Part shown: one piece after another, positions 9,605 to 18,971 of the stretch
Layout of the letters: each line of letters starts with the position of its first letter
Position numbering within the stretch: the first letter of the stretch is position 1
Assembly (NCBI RefSeq): GCF_007989605.1
Contig: NZ_BJUL01000008.1
Location: 124,001 to 188,000, forward strand
Direction: 5' to 3'
Source of the DNA: Vreelandella venusta
Lineage (GTDB): Bacteria; Pseudomonadota; Gammaproteobacteria; Pseudomonadales; Halomonadaceae
DNA length: 64,000 nucleotides
The notes under the pieces: model-generated
Database searches by the model: none
Seen by the model: only the letters and a program-made list of their open reading frames with translations
What the model was told of the DNA's origin: nothing
Made by a program: the position numbers and the translations under genes

Positions 9605-10432
9605 ATGCCCGAATTGCCTGAAGTTGAAACGACGCGACGCGGCATTGCCCCCTACTTAGAGGGGCAAGAGATTACCGAGGTGCTGGTGCGACAGCCCCGG
9701 TTACGCGTGCCGGTACCTGAGGATTTAGCCGAGCGGCTAGTCGGCGCTCGGGTTGGCGTATTAAAGCGCCGCGCTAAATACCTACAAATCCCCGTGGCGA
9801 CTCTCGAAGGTGAGGCCACGCTGTTGTGGCATCTAGGCATGTCGGGCAGCCTAAGGATTGCAAGCGTCGGCGATTTGCCTAAAAAGCATGACCATGTTGA
9901 TGTGGTGACGGCCAAGGGGTATGTGCTGCGCTACCATGACCCACGCCGCTTTGGTTTTGTTGACTGGCAGCAGGGCGATGGCAGTTTGGATACGCGCCTT
10001 GCGCACCTTGGTCCTGAGCCGTTGGATGACGCGTTTAACGGTCGCTGGCTCTATAACGCATCGCGTAATAAACGCGTTGCGGTAAAGCCTTTTTTAATGG
10101 ATAACCGCGTGGTGGTCGGGGCGGGGAATATTTACGCTGCTGAAGCGCTATTTATGGCGGGTATTGACCCTCGACGTGCCGCTGGGAAAATTTCTCTGGC
10201 CCGCTATCAGCAGTTAGCCGCTGCGGTTAAAGAGGTGCTGGCAGCGGCGATTACCCAAGGTGGCACCACGCTACGGGACTTTGTCAGTGGGCAGGGCGAG
10301 CCAGGCTACTTTGCCCAGCAACTGAATGTATATGGGCGTCATGGGCAGCCTTGCCTACGCTGTGGCGTTGAGCTGCGTCGTATCACGCTAGGCCAGCGGG
10401 CCAGTGTGTTTTGCCCTGGTTGCCAGCGTTAG
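9605..10432 (+). CDS. mutM: MutM, formamidopyrimidine-DNA glycosylase
   Basis: Removes 8-oxoguanine and other oxidised purines from DNA and nicks the abasic site. The 275-residue protein begins [13 protein letters not shown], with the catalytic N-terminal Pro and the Glu next to it. The conserved Lys is in LKRRAKYL near residue 57. The helix-two-turns-helix contains [13 protein letters not shown], and the C-terminal zinc finger has two CxxC pairs (CLRC and CPGC, about 249-272). The length is normal. The gap to rpmG holds the terminator and a small imperfect inverted repeat (9549-9590), so mutM probably has its own promoter. Confidence 0.97.
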   Translation: MPELPEVETTRRGIAPYLEGQEITEVLVRQPRLRVPVPEDLAERLVGARVGVLKRRAKYLQIPVATLEGEATLLWHLGMSGSLRIASVGDLPKKHDHVDVVTAKGYVLRYHDPRRFGFVDWQQGDGSLDTRLAHLGPEPLDDAFNGRWLYNASRNKRVAVKPFLMDNRVVVGAGNIYAAEALFMAGIDPRRAAGKISLARYQQLAAAVKEVLAAAITQGGTTLRDFVSGQGEPGYFAQQLNVYGRHGQPCLRCGVELRRITLGQRASVFCPGCQR

Positions 10433-10513
10433 CGGCCGCTCTTTGATATTAACTGTTTTGCCGATGCTTGCAGAGCCTGTGTGCTTTGCAAGATTGTTCT
10501 TTTGGAGATTGTT

Positions 10514-11704
10514 GTGACTCAACGCCTGCGCCTGAATAAAAATGCCGATCGCCGCCTAAAAGCGGGCCATCTTTGGATCTACTCCAATGAGGTAGATATC
10601 AAAGAGACGCCACTAAAAAACTTTGCTGCTGGTGAGCCTGCGTTGGTTGAGGCTTCCAATGGCAAAACCCTTGGCGTCGCTTACATTAACCCGCACTCGC
10701 TGATTTGTGGTCGGGTGATGTCGCGTGATCCAGAGATGCGCCTAGATCGTTCGTTATTCGTACACCGCTTCAACCAAGCGCTAGCGCTGCGTGAGCGCCT
10801 GTTCAATAAACCTTTTTACCGTTTGATTCATGGTGAAGGTGATCTGTTACCGGGCTTGGTGATTGACCGCTTCGGCGATGTGCTGGTGGTGCAGTTGAAT
10901 ACTGCGGGTATGCAAGCGTTGGCAGAAGATATTGTTGATGCGCTGGAAAAAGTCGTTAAACCTAATGCCATTGTGTTCCGTAATGATACGGGCGGCCGCC
11001 GCCAGGAAGGTCTAGAAGCCCACGTCGAAGTGGTAAAGGGAACGCTTCCTGACGAGGTTTTACTGGAAGAAAATGGCGTTACCTTTGCAGTGCCTGTGCT
11101 GAATGGTCAAAAGACAGGATGGTTTTACGACCATCGTGTCAACCGCGCATGGTTGAACAGCCAAGTGGCGGGCAAGCGTGTGCTGGATGTATTCAGTTAC
11201 GTGGGCGGCTGGGGAGTTCAGGCGGCTGCGAGTGGGGCCTCGGAAGTGTTATGTGTCGATGCTTCTGCCCCGGCGCTGGATCAGGTGGCTCGCAATGCTG
11301 AGCTAAATGGTGTGCAGGAGCAAGTAGCGGTAGCCGAAGGCGATGCCTTTGAAGCGTTAGCGGCACTGAAGGCTGATGGCGAACAGTTTGATGTGATCAT
11401 TCTTGATCCGCCAGCGTTTATCAAAAAGCGCAAGGATATCCCTAATGGTGAGCGCGCTTACTCACGTCTGAATCGAGAGGCGATGCGTCTACTGGGCCGT
11501 GATGGCTTGCTGTTGTCGGCCTCGTGTTCCATGCACCTCGCGTCTGAGCGTTTGGTGGATGTGGTTCGTGGCGCGGTTCGCCATCAAGACCGTCATGGCC
11601 AGGTGATTTTTCAGGGGCACCAGGGGCCTGACCACCCCGTTCATCCGGCCATCCCGGAAACCTCGTATCTGAAAGCGCTAGGCGTGCGGGTATTCCGCGA
11701 CTAA
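10514..11704 (+). CDS. rlmI: RlmI-type 23S rRNA m5C methyltransferase
   Basis: Predicted SAM-dependent methyltransferase that makes 5-methylcytosine at position 1962 of 23S rRNA. An N-terminal PUA domain (RLRLNKNADRRLKAGHLWIY) is followed by a linker and a Rossmann methyltransferase domain with VLDVFSYVGGWGV (SAM site), DVIILDPPAF, and SASCSMHL carrying a cysteine typical of m5C enzymes. I chose the GTG at 10514, which has TGGAG 7 bases upstream. It gives 396 residues, the same as the E. coli enzyme. A GTG at 10481 would add 11 residues with no family support. Substrate position is inferred from the family. Confidence 0.85.
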   Translation: MTQRLRLNKNADRRLKAGHLWIYSNEVDIKETPLKNFAAGEPALVEASNGKTLGVAYINPHSLICGRVMSRDPEMRLDRSLFVHRFNQALALRERLFNKPFYRLIHGEGDLLPGLVIDRFGDVLVVQLNTAGMQALAEDIVDALEKVVKPNAIVFRNDTGGRRQEGLEAHVEVVKGTLPDEVLLEENGVTFAVPVLNGQKTGWFYDHRVNRAWLNSQVAGKRVLDVFSYVGGWGVQAAASGASEVLCVDASAPALDQVARNAELNGVQEQVAVAEGDAFEALAALKADGEQFDVIILDPPAFIKKRKDIPNGERAYSRLNREAMRLLGRDGLLLSASCSMHLASERLVDVVRGAVRHQDRHGQVIFQGHQGPDHPVHPAIPETSYLKALGVRVFRD

Positions 11705-11774
11705 GCCAAAAACGCTGTTTGGCGAACATTGGCAAGGCCAAAAATAGCACCGAGGAGTAACCACAAGGAGCTGT

Positions 11775-12212
11775 ATGATGGAGTGGGCACTGCCAGATCC
11801 TTTTGTAATCAATCTTCAAGTGACGCCGGAGGCCATTGATGCCTACCAGCATGTCAATAACAGCGAGTACTTACGCTGGGTTGAGCAGGTAAGTTGGGCC
11901 CACTCTGAAGCCTTGGGGCTATCCCTTGCGCGCTATCAGTCTCTTGACCGCGCCATGGTCGTTCAGCGCCATGAGTTGGACTATCTGGCGCCCGCCTTTA
12001 TCGATGACAAGTTGCAGTTGGCGACTTGGATTGTTGCCTGCGATGGCCGTTTTAGTTTGACCCGCCGATTCCAGCTGAAGCGCGTGGGGAGTGGTAAAAC
12101 GTTGCTAAATGCACGTACCAAGTTTGCCTGTGTGACGCTTAGCAGTGGTCGGCCCACTCGGCTGCCTGATGAGTATCAGCGCATTTACGGTGGTGCGGTA
12201 GTGACTGAGTAG
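11775..12212 (+). CDS. hotdog-fold acyl-CoA thioesterase
   Basis: A 145-residue single hotdog domain of the 4-hydroxybenzoyl-CoA thioesterase superfamily. The N-terminal DAYQHVNNSEYLRWVEQ contains the conserved pattern (His, Asn-Asn, then Glu in the helix) around the active site. It is expected to hydrolyse a small acyl-CoA in the cytoplasm, but the substrate cannot be told from sequence. AAGGAG lies just before two successive ATG codons (11775 and 11778), and either could be the start. It sits 70 bases after rlmI and may be cotranscribed. An intrinsic terminator follows. Confidence 0.8.
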   Translation: MMEWALPDPFVINLQVTPEAIDAYQHVNNSEYLRWVEQVSWAHSEALGLSLARYQSLDRAMVVQRHELDYLAPAFIDDKLQLATWIVACDGRFSLTRRFQLKRVGSGKTLLNARTKFACVTLSSGRPTRLPDEYQRIYGGAVVTE

Positions 12213-12273
12213 CTAATGCTTAAATGCCGTCGATTTTTTTGCTGATTTTCGTTAAACGTTAGATTTTTCTCTC

Positions 12274-12301
12274 AAAAAACGCCTTGGTCGGCGTTTTTTT
12301 T
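12274..12301 (+). terminator. intrinsic terminator after the thioesterase gene
   Basis: A 10-pair stem AAAAAACGCC (12274-12283) pairs with 12290-12299 around loop TTGGTC, ending in a run of eight T. Confidence 0.9.
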
Positions 12302-12379
12302 GTTTTTATGGCTTGGGGTGGTTGTTAGTGCCAGCTGTGCTGTAATTTGCTTAATAGCGCTTATTGATGGCCTGGCTCT

Positions 12380-12460
12380 AACGGCTAGATGGTAGAGATA
12401 GGTAGTACAGATGAGGCTCTGACGATCTAGCCGTTGAGACTTAGCAGTTGAGATTTAGCA
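12380..12460. repeat. inverted repeat and 14-base tandem repeat upstream of ald
   Basis: A perfect 11-base inverted repeat, AACGGCTAGAT at 12380-12390 and ATCTAGCCGTT at 12425-12435, is separated by 34 bases. Overlapping its right arm is a direct tandem repeat, GTTGAGACTTAGCA at 12433-12446 and GTTGAGATTTAGCA at 12447-12460 (one mismatch). The pair lies 30-110 bases before the alanine dehydrogenase start. It could be a pair of operators for a regulator such as an Lrp/AldR-type protein, or a long RNA hairpin in the leader. Function is inference. Confidence 0.6.
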
Positions 12461-12489
12461 CTAACAATCAATAGAGAAGGAAAACGCTA

Positions 12490-13605
12490 ATGAAAATCGC
12501 CGTCCCCAAAGAGATCAAAAATCACGAGTACCGGGTGGCACTTACTCCGACAGGTGCGCGAGAGCTAGTAGGGCGAGGTCACTCGGTAAGCGTGCAAGCA
12601 GCCGCTGGCGAAGGCGCCGGGTTTAGCGACAGCGACTATGAAGCCGCGGGCGCGCGAGTGGAAGCTAATGTAGATGCGCTGTGGCAAAGCGCCGAACTGA
12701 TTCTCAAAGTAAAAGAACCTCAAGCCGAGGAAGTGGCGCGTCTAACCGCCAACCAAACGCTATTCACTTATTTGCACTTGGCCGCTGAGCAAACATTGAC
12801 CCAAGGGCTGATGGCCAGCGGTGCTACCTGCATTGCCTATGAAACCATTACCGATGCACGAGGTGGGCTGCCGCTGCTTGCGCCAATGAGCACGGTTGCC
12901 GGGCGCATGGCAGTTCAGGCGGGCGCGCATAGCTTGGAGAAAGCCCAGGGCGGCTCTGGGGTGCTATTGCCCGGTGTGCCAGGCGTTGCTCCAGGTAAAG
13001 TTACTGTGATTGGCGGTGGTGTGGTCGGCGAAAACGCTGCCCGTATGGCGCTAGGGTTGGGGGCTGAGGTGACCATTCTGGACAAGTCTATTGCTCGCCT
13101 AGAGGTGCTAGACGATCGTTACCAGGGGCGCATCAAAACAGTCTATTCAACGGCGGACGCCCTTGATCAGGCGGCTAAAGAGTCTGATATGATCATCGGT
13201 GCCGTTCTTATTCCCGGTGCCGCTGCCCCCAAGTTGATTACCCGTGCCATGCTGGCCGATATGAAGCCGGGCAGCGTCTTGGTCGACGTAGCCATTGATC
13301 AGGGTGGCTGTTTTGAAACCAGCAAGCCGACGACGCATGCTGAGCCGACCTATATTGTGGACGGCATTGTTCATTACTGCGTGGCCAATATGCCTGGCGC
13401 GGTAGCGCGGACATCGACTTTGGGTCTTACTAATGCCACCTTGCCGTTTGTGCTGGCGCTGGCTGATAAAGGCTGGCAGCAGGCGCTTAAAGACGATCCG
13501 CACTTCCTGCCAGGGCTTAATGTCCATAATGGTCAAGTGACTTATCAGGCTGTTGCCGATGCTTTTGGACTCAACAGCATCGACCCAGCGAGCGTTGTGG
13601 CGTGA
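12490..13605 (+). CDS. ald: Ald, alanine dehydrogenase
   Basis: NAD-dependent reversible oxidative deamination of L-alanine to pyruvate and ammonia. The 371 residues match the family length. The N-terminal [20 protein letters not shown] is the AlaDH/PNT signature. The catalytic Lys is in ILKVKEPQ near 74 and the catalytic His in YLHLAAE near 96. The NAD-binding Rossmann loop is [15 protein letters not shown] near 174-188. AGAAGGA precedes the ATG. The gene is monocistronic, bounded by a terminator before it and the convergent slyX after it. Unusual repeats upstream suggest dedicated regulation, in line with the inducible use of alanine as carbon and nitrogen source in other bacteria. Confidence 0.96.
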   Translation: MKIAVPKEIKNHEYRVALTPTGARELVGRGHSVSVQAAAGEGAGFSDSDYEAAGARVEANVDALWQSAELILKVKEPQAEEVARLTANQTLFTYLHLAAEQTLTQGLMASGATCIAYETITDARGGLPLLAPMSTVAGRMAVQAGAHSLEKAQGGSGVLLPGVPGVAPGKVTVIGGGVVGENAARMALGLGAEVTILDKSIARLEVLDDRYQGRIKTVYSTADALDQAAKESDMIIGAVLIPGAAAPKLITRAMLADMKPGSVLVDVAIDQGGCFETSKPTTHAEPTYIVDGIVHYCVANMPGAVARTSTLGLTNATLPFVLALADKGWQQALKDDPHFLPGLNVHNGQVTYQAVADAFGLNSIDPASVVA

Positions 13606-13657
13606 GCATCGCTACGTCAATTAGTAGTAGTTGATACTGCTGATACTGGAGGAGCTG

Positions 13658-13906
13658 TTAATAGTGAGGGGGGACGTCGTCTTCTGGGCGGCTGTCCCCC
13701 TGTGAGTTATCCGCTTGGAGCGCTTGATACTGCTCGCGCAAGCGGTCACGCATCAGCGTACTTAACTGCTCTAGCTTTTCTAGCCGCCGCTCTTGCTGGG
13801 CAACCGCTTGGTCAAGGGTGTCTAGCCAATGCTCTTGGTAAGCCAGTCGACTCTCCAAAGATTCAAGAAGTTGAGTTAGCTCTGCAGGCGATAATTCGTT
13901 TGTCAT
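13658..13906 (-). CDS. slyX: SlyX family small protein
   Basis: An 82-residue acidic protein, mostly one coiled coil, with SLESRLAYQEHWLDTLDQAV at about residues 15-34 and a low-complexity C-terminus ending DDVPPHY. The PPHY end is typical of SlyX. The biochemical function of the family is unknown. It is encoded opposite to ald and the cold-shock-domain gene. No clear ribosome-binding site precedes the ATG, but the family start fits. Confidence 0.88.
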   Translation of the reverse strand: MTNELSPAELTQLLESLESRLAYQEHWLDTLDQAVAQQERRLEKLEQLSTLMRDRLREQYQALQADNSQGDSRPEDDVPPHY

Positions 13907-14016
13907 GATAACATCGTGACCTTGTGTAGTATGCTCGGTACTGTTAGGAATGGGCCTAGTTGGCCGAGTATTGTCCTTCGTCTGTTACCCATACAACAAG
14001 AGAGCTTTTACCATCT

Positions 14017-14559
14017 ATGAATCCAAAAGTTGTTTTTCGCTGTTTCTTCATCAGTGTTTTACTTGCCGCCCCCACGCCACTTCTTCTGGCGGGGATTGTT
14101 CATTTAACGAATGCACCGCTTGCTGAGCAGTGGCTGGCTGAGCTTGCCATCAGCGGGGTAAGTAGTGTGTACATTGCTGCTGCTCTGGGATGTTTTATTG
14201 CGTTATTTATCGGTACGTTAGCCGCTGCTGCTCTGGCGCCTCCGATGGTAGTAAAAGCGGATATTGCTCGAACTAAATCTGCGCCGCGTCAGCCCCAAGC
14301 GGTACCTGAAATGGAAGATGATGAAGAGGAAGATATCATCGATCCCAATGATGGTCGCGAAGAGGGCGAAGTAAAGTGGTTTAACACCAATAAAGGTTAC
14401 GGCTTTATTACCCGAGATAATGGTGAAGATGTGTTTGTTCACTTTCGTGCCATTCGTGGCCGTGGCCCGCGTATGCTTGCTGAGGGTCAGATTGTTCGCT
14501 ATCACGTGATTAAAAATGACCGTGGTCTTCAAGCGGATGACGTTAGTATTATTGAGTAG
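14017..14559 (+). CDS. membrane-anchored cold-shock-domain protein
   Basis: A 180-residue protein. Residues about 5-28 ([19 protein letters not shown]) and 50-80 ([22 protein letters not shown]) form two likely membrane helices. A charged linker with an acidic run ([13 protein letters not shown]) follows, then a complete cold-shock domain from about 114 with [16 protein letters not shown] (RNP1) and VFVHF (RNP2). The domain is expected to face the cytoplasm and bind single-stranded RNA or DNA. I chose the ATG at 14017. The open frame runs up to 13960, but only with non-ATG codons and no family support. Free-standing Csp proteins are about 70 residues, so the membrane half is an addition. Its role is unknown. 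Confidence 0.85.
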   Translation: MNPKVVFRCFFISVLLAAPTPLLLAGIVHLTNAPLAEQWLAELAISGVSSVYIAAALGCFIALFIGTLAAAALAPPMVVKADIARTKSAPRQPQAVPEMEDDEEEDIIDPNDGREEGEVKWFNTNKGYGFITRDNGEDVFVHFRAIRGRGPRMLAEGQIVRYHVIKNDRGLQADDVSIIE

Positions 14560-14610
14560 CTATTAGTACATCGCTTGTATTGAGTCGCGCTGGCATCGTC
14601 AACTGCTGAA

Positions 14611-14641
14611 GCACAAGACCCCGCTAAGCGGGGTCTTGTGC
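14611..14641. terminator. long hairpin between convergent genes, probable bidirectional terminator
   Basis: A perfect 14-pair stem GCACAAGACCCCGC (14611-14624) pairs with 14628-14641 around loop TAA. The T tract on the plus side is weak (GTTTAA). It lies between the cold-shock-domain gene and the convergent minus-strand operon that ends at 14644, directly against that stop codon. Confidence 0.7.
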
Positions 14642-14643
14642 GT

Positions 14644-15033
14644 TTAACGACCTGAGTCAGGCCATTCAATGGCTTTTTCGTGACCCCCTGGCAGTACCTG
14701 CCAGAAGCGGTCAGGGTCATCACCGGGATGCCAGCCACCTAGCGAGCAGCGCACCTCGGTCTGTAAGGCTTCGGCAGCGTGCTGAGCGCACTCTTGATCG
14801 GTGTGCCACGGGGTGTGGTGGCTATCAAACCACAAGCTGGCAAAACCATCGGCTGCTTTGTCCACCAATAGTACGGGCACAGCTTCGCCTTGATGGTGGC
14901 CGCGAGTCTTCCATTTGCCCTTGCCTGCTGGGCTAAGAGGCGGTGCATCGAGAGCTTCGCTTAGCCATGCATCGAGCCTGTCTATCGCTACGCTGGCAAG
15001 GTATACCTCGATATCCGGAAAGCGCTCCATCAT
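14644..15033 (-). CDS. conserved hypothetical protein in the dap operon
   Basis: A soluble protein of 129 residues that I do not recognise. It has no signal peptide or membrane segment. It contains several Trp and His residues in a [10 protein letters not shown] stretch (about 70-79), followed by [18 protein letters not shown] near the C-terminus. Two ATG codons stand in tandem at the start with GAGGTGA upstream, and they overlap the dapE stop (ATGA), so it is translationally coupled to dapE. The position suggests the last gene of the dapC-dapD-dapE transcript, but nothing in the sequence links it to lysine synthesis. Confidence 0.8.
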   Translation of the reverse strand: MMERFPDIEVYLASVAIDRLDAWLSEALDAPPLSPAGKGKWKTRGHHQGEAVPVLLVDKAADGFASLWFDSHHTPWHTDQECAQHAAEALQTEVRCSLGGWHPGDDPDRFWQVLPGGHEKAIEWPDSGR

Positions 15034-16202
15034 ACGCTCACCTCGTCGTTCGTTAACAAGGCTTGAAGTGTTGCCTCATAAATGCGGCTTAGTTCGTCCA
15101 AGTCACTGGCGCGCACGCGCTCATTCACCTTGTGAATAGTGTCGTTCAGCGGGCCAAGCTCGACCACCTGAGCGCCAAGTGTCGCGATGAAGCGACCATC
15201 CGAGGTGCCGCCGCTGGTCGACAGCGCAGGGCGCTCGCCGGTAACTGCTTCTACACCGCGAATGACGGCATCGACTAATTCGCCTTCTGCAGTCAGGAAG
15301 GGTTCGCCATTGAGAGCCCAATCGATGTGGTACTCAAGGCCATGCTTATCCAAAATCGACTCAGTGCGGCTTCTTAGCATCTCGTGGGTAACTTCCGTGG
15401 AATAACGGAAGTTAAATACAACTTCTACTTCACCTGGAATGACGTTAGTAGCCCCGGTGCCCGCGCGAAAATTAGATATCTGGAAACTGGTGGCGGGGAA
15501 AAAGTCATTACCTGCGTCCCAGTGCTCATTAACCAGTGCATCTAGTGCAGGCATCGCTTGGTGAATAGGGTTGCGTGCAAGGTGTGGGTAGGCCACATGA
15601 CCTTGAATCCCTTTGAGATGGAGAACGCCGCCCAATGACCCACGGCGTCCGTTTTTAATCATATCGCCCAGACGAGCGGTCGATGAGGGTTCGCCGACAA
15701 TGCAGTAGTCCAAACGCTCGTTGCGTTCGCGTAAATGCTCAACCACAGCGCTGGTGCCATCGATGGCGGGGCCTTCCTCATCGGATGTGATTAAAAACGC
15801 TATTCGGCCGTCGTGCTCTGGATGGGTGGTCACAAAACGCTCAACAGCGGTGAGCATCGCCGCTAGGCTGCCCTTCATGTCTGCTGCGCCTCGCCCACAG
15901 AGCATGCCGTGTTCATCAATACACGGCTCAAACGGTGGGAATTCCCAGTTCGTATGGGGCCCGCTGGGCACGACATCAGTGTGGCCGGCAAAGGCCAATA
16001 CGGGGCCGTGATGGCCTCTTATTGCCCAGAAGTTTTTGACATCGCCAAACGGTAGTTGCTCGATATGAAAACCGAGCGCCGTTAAGCGATCGATCATGAG
16101 TTCCTGGCAGCCTTCGTCATCCGGCGTTACCGACGCCCGGCTAAGTAGCTCAAACGCGAGCTGCAACGTGGGCGACAGCGTTTCAGGCTCAGTTATGGGC
16201 AT
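15030..16202 (-). CDS. dapE: DapE, succinyl-diaminopimelate desuccinylase
   Basis: Zinc peptidase-like enzyme of the M20 family that removes succinate from N-succinyl-LL-diaminopimelate in lysine and peptidoglycan precursor synthesis. The 390 residues are slightly longer than the usual 375-380. The metal ligands are recognisable in order: [11 protein letters not shown] near 70-80, [12 protein letters not shown] near 109-120, [12 protein letters not shown] near 143-154 and the C-terminal [18 protein letters not shown] ribosome-binding site lies inside the end of dapD, and the two genes overlap by 14 bases. Confidence 0.96.
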   Translation of the reverse strand: MPITEPETLSPTLQLAFELLSRASVTPDDEGCQELMIDRLTALGFHIEQLPFGDVKNFWAIRGHHGPVLAFAGHTDVVPSGPHTNWEFPPFEPCIDEHGMLCGRGAADMKGSLAAMLTAVERFVTTHPEHDGRIAFLITSDEEGPAIDGTSAVVEHLRERNERLDYCIVGEPSSTARLGDMIKNGRRGSLGGVLHLKGIQGHVAYPHLARNPIHQAMPALDALVNEHWDAGNDFFPATSFQISNFRAGTGATNVIPGEVEVVFNFRYSTEVTHEMLRSRTESILDKHGLEYHIDWALNGEPFLTAEGELVDAVIRGVEAVTGERPALSTSGGTSDGRFIATLGAQVVELGPLNDTIHKVNERVRASDLDELSRIYEATLQALLTNDEVSV

Positions 16203-17214
16203 GCAGTGCCTCGTTCAGCGCAATGGCGCTTTTATTCGTTAGGCACTCAATACGGCCATTTTGTGAATTGCGACGCAGCAATAAGTCATCTTGGCCTGCT
16301 AACTCGCGTGCTGCCACGGTGTTAACTTCTTGTTTCTGATCGTCGAGCAGAGTAACTTTCGAACCCGCAGTAATATACAAGCCTGCTTCTACGGTGCAGC
16401 GATCACCTAGCGGAATACCGATGCCTGCATTAGCGCCAATCAGGCAGCCTTCGCCTACCTTGATAATGATATTACCACCGCCAGACAGTGTTCCCATGGT
16501 GGAACAGCCGCCGCCCAGGTCAGAGCCTTTACCGACCATGACGCCAGCAGAAATGCGCCCTTCGATCATGCCAGGGCCTTCGGTGCCTGCGTTGAAGTTG
16601 ACGAAGCCTTCATGCATTACCGTGGTGCCTTCCCCTAGGTAAGCGCCCAGGCGCACGCGAGCAGTATCGCCAATGCGGATGCCGGTGGGTACCACGTAGT
16701 CGGTCATTTTGGGGAATTTATCGACGCAGTCGACGGATAGCGCGCGACCCGCTAAGCGTGCTTTTAAGCGACGGGCGGGCAGCTCTTCGATATCAATCGC
16801 GCCTTCGTTGGTCCAGGCGATGTTGCGCAGCAGGCCAAACATTCCCGTCAGATCCAAGCCGTGGGGCTTCACTAAGCGGTGAGAGAGTAAGTGCAATTTT
16901 AAGTAAACTTCAGGGACGGTTTGCGGTGCCTGATCGCTTTCTAAAAACATCGCGACCAGGGGGCGGTGGCTGGCGGCAAATGATTCGGCGAGAGCTGCCT
17001 GCTCAGGGTGGCCAGCAGCCTCCAGTGCTTTGGCTAAGCGGGTGCAATCTTCGGGCAGGAAACTGACCGCCGTATTGCCAGCGGGGGCGTCGAGCGCCTC
17101 TTTAGCTGCGGCTACCAAGCTGTCTGCAGGATTAAACAGTGGTGCTGGATAGTAGATTTCTAGCCAGTTGCCCTGAGTGTTTTGGGTGCCGATTCCAAGC
17201 GCGAAGCTCAGCAT
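16189..17214 (-). CDS. dapD: DapD, tetrahydrodipicolinate N-succinyltransferase
   Basis: Transfers succinyl from succinyl-CoA to tetrahydrodipicolinate, committing carbon to diaminopimelate. At 341 residues it belongs to the long class known from Pseudomonas, not the 274-residue E. coli type. The C-terminal half is a left-handed beta-helix with hexapeptide-type repeats ([23 protein letters not shown] is the start of the region, followed by [18 protein letters not shown] and [15 protein letters not shown]). A strong AAAGGAAGA precedes the ATG. It overlaps dapE by 14 bases and lies 57 bases after the Spx-like gene. Confidence 0.95.
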   Translation of the reverse strand: MLSFALGIGTQNTQGNWLEIYYPAPLFNPADSLVAAAKEALDAPAGNTAVSFLPEDCTRLAKALEAAGHPEQAALAESFAASHRPLVAMFLESDQAPQTVPEVYLKLHLLSHRLVKPHGLDLTGMFGLLRNIAWTNEGAIDIEELPARRLKARLAGRALSVDCVDKFPKMTDYVVPTGIRIGDTARVRLGAYLGEGTTVMHEGFVNFNAGTEGPGMIEGRISAGVMVGKGSDLGGGCSTMGTLSGGGNIIIKVGEGCLIGANAGIGIPLGDRCTVEAGLYITAGSKVTLLDDQKQEVNTVAARELAGQDDLLLRRNSQNGRIECLTNKSAIALNEALHAHN

Positions 17215-17271
17215 AACGCGTCTTCCTTTAAAGTTTTGAATAACAATCAGTTGTTAGGGTTCAGTGGCGTG

Positions 17272-17619
17272 TTAGCCGCTGAGAGAGTCGTAATCGCCGT
17301 CGCGGTAGCCCACTAAAATAGTATCGTCATCAACTTCTAGCAGTGGTCTTTTGAGCAGCGTGGGCTGTTCAAGAAATAGCCGACGGGCAGACGTAGCATC
17401 CAGGCTGTCTTTTTCTTCCTGGGGCAAGTCACGCCACGTTTTGCTGCGCTTATTCAGCGCTTCTAATAGCGGTACGCGCTTAAGAATGTGCTCAAGTAAG
17501 CTGGCTGAAAGACCATCCTTACGCAGGTCATGGGTCTTGAAGGGAATACCTTTCTCTTCAAGTGCGTTGCGTGCTTTGCGGCAGGTGTCGCATGTGTTGA
17601 TGATATAGAGTGTCAGCAT
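17272..17619 (-). CDS. Spx/ArsC/YffB-like thioredoxin-fold protein
   Basis: A 115-residue thioredoxin-fold protein of the ArsC/Spx family. The N-terminal CDTC near residues 10-13 is the redox CxxC, followed by the helix RKARNALEEKGI. The C-terminal segment TLLKRPLLEVDD is the family's substrate-loop region. In E. coli the related yffB also lies beside dapE, so the context is conserved. Arsenate reductase activity is unlikely, and the role in the dap operon is unknown. The ribosome-binding site AAGGAGG is very strong. It lies 28 bases after dapC and 57 before dapD. Confidence 0.88.
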   Translation of the reverse strand: MLTLYIINTCDTCRKARNALEEKGIPFKTHDLRKDGLSASLLEHILKRVPLLEALNKRSKTWRDLPQEEKDSLDATSARRLFLEQPTLLKRPLLEVDDDTILVGYRDGDYDSLSG

Positions 17620-17647
17620 ATAACCTCCTTAAATAAGTCTGGGGTGT

Positions 17648-18844
17648 CTAGCCGCGCTCAAGCAGTTGACGAAGTCGCTCAGCTGCTTCAAGGGTGGGCG
17701 CAAGCTCCGCCACTAAGGCTAAACGTAGTCGACCCGAGCCGGGGTTATAGCCATTTTTTCCTGGGCGGCCCATGAGGCTGCCAGGTAACACGCTGACATG
17801 TTGCTCACTAAATAGCCGCTGAGTAAAGGCGATGTCATCGCCACCGGGCACTGCAGGCCACAGGTAAAAACTCGCTTCCGGCGTAGGGAAGTCCATGACG
17901 GGCGCCAGAACGCTGGTGACAGCGCTAAATTTTTCGCGGTAGGCGTCCCGGTTGGCGCGTACGTGGGCTTCATCCTGCCATGCGGCGATAGAGGCGTGCT
18001 GAAGTGGCAGCGACATTGCACACCCATGATAGGTGCGGTAGCGCTTAAACGGTGCGAGAAGGTTCGCGTCACCTGCGATAAAGCCGGAGCGTAGCCCTGG
18101 CAAATTAGATCGCTTAGATAGCGAATGAAACACTACGCAGCGTTGATAATCGTCGCGTCCAAGCTCTGCGCAGGCCTGTAACAGGCCCGGCGGGGGAGTG
18201 CTTTCATCCAGATACAGCTCTGAATAACACTCATCGGAGGCGATGATAAAGTCGTGCTCATCGGCTAAGGCGATGAGCTGCTTGAATTCAGAGAGCGGCG
18301 TGACGGCCCCTGTGGGGTTGCCAGGTGAGCAGATGAATACCATTTGCACATCGCGCCAGGTTGCCGGGCTCACTGCCGAGAAGTCGGGGCGAAAACCGTT
18401 ATCAGCCGTGCAATCCAAATAAAGCGGCTCGCCACCTGCCAATAGTGTGGCCCCTTCATAAATTTGATAGAAGGGGTTGGGGACCGCCACCTTGGCGGGG
18501 CGCTGGCGATCCAGCGCGGCCTGTACAAAGGCAAAAATTGCTTCGCGGGTGCCGTTAACGGGGAGTACTTGCTGTTCGGCATCTAACCCGGCAAGCGAAA
18601 AACGTTGGGTTGCCCAGCGGGCGATTGTGTCGCGTAGGGCGGGCAGTCCGTTGGTTGCTGGGTAGCGAGCCATCTCTAATTGATGAGCCACTAGCGCCTC
18701 TAACGCCCCTGCGTAAGGAGCGTGTTGGGGCTCCCCAATGGTAAGGGGGATATGCTCAAGCCCCGCCGGCGGCACAAGCGCTGCCTTTAGGGTGGCTAGC
18801 TTTTCAAACGGATAGGGGTGCAGAAGATTTAGATCAGGATTCAT
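17648..18844 (-). CDS. dapC: DapC, succinyldiaminopimelate transaminase
   Basis: PLP-dependent class I/II aminotransferase that converts N-succinyl-2-amino-6-ketopimelate to succinyl-diaminopimelate using glutamate. It has 398 residues. GTREAIFAF near 105 lies in the substrate/PLP region, CSPGNPTGAVTP near 170-181 holds the Asn that contacts PLP, SDECYSELY near 203 holds the Asp/Tyr pair, and HSLSKRSNLPGLRSG near 240 contains the Schiff-base Lys. The position directly before the Spx-like gene, dapD and dapE supports DapC rather than another aminotransferase. The Shine-Dalgarno is weak. Confidence 0.92.
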   Translation of the reverse strand: MNPDLNLLHPYPFEKLATLKAALVPPAGLEHIPLTIGEPQHAPYAGALEALVAHQLEMARYPATNGLPALRDTIARWATQRFSLAGLDAEQQVLPVNGTREAIFAFVQAALDRQRPAKVAVPNPFYQIYEGATLLAGGEPLYLDCTADNGFRPDFSAVSPATWRDVQMVFICSPGNPTGAVTPLSEFKQLIALADEHDFIIASDECYSELYLDESTPPPGLLQACAELGRDDYQRCVVFHSLSKRSNLPGLRSGFIAGDANLLAPFKRYRTYHGCAMSLPLQHASIAAWQDEAHVRANRDAYREKFSAVTSVLAPVMDFPTPEASFYLWPAVPGGDDIAFTQRLFSEQHVSVLPGSLMGRPGKNGYNPGSGRLRLALVAELAPTLEAAERLRQLLERG

Positions 18845-18971
18845 GGCATGTCCGTTGATAGCCTAAAGGCGGTGCTGGATGTCTGTGGGAACGGCCAACT
18901 AAACCGCCGATTATAGGCAACCCCTGGTGCCACCTCAAACTTAACCACCAAGGCGTCGCTCATTTAAGTGC

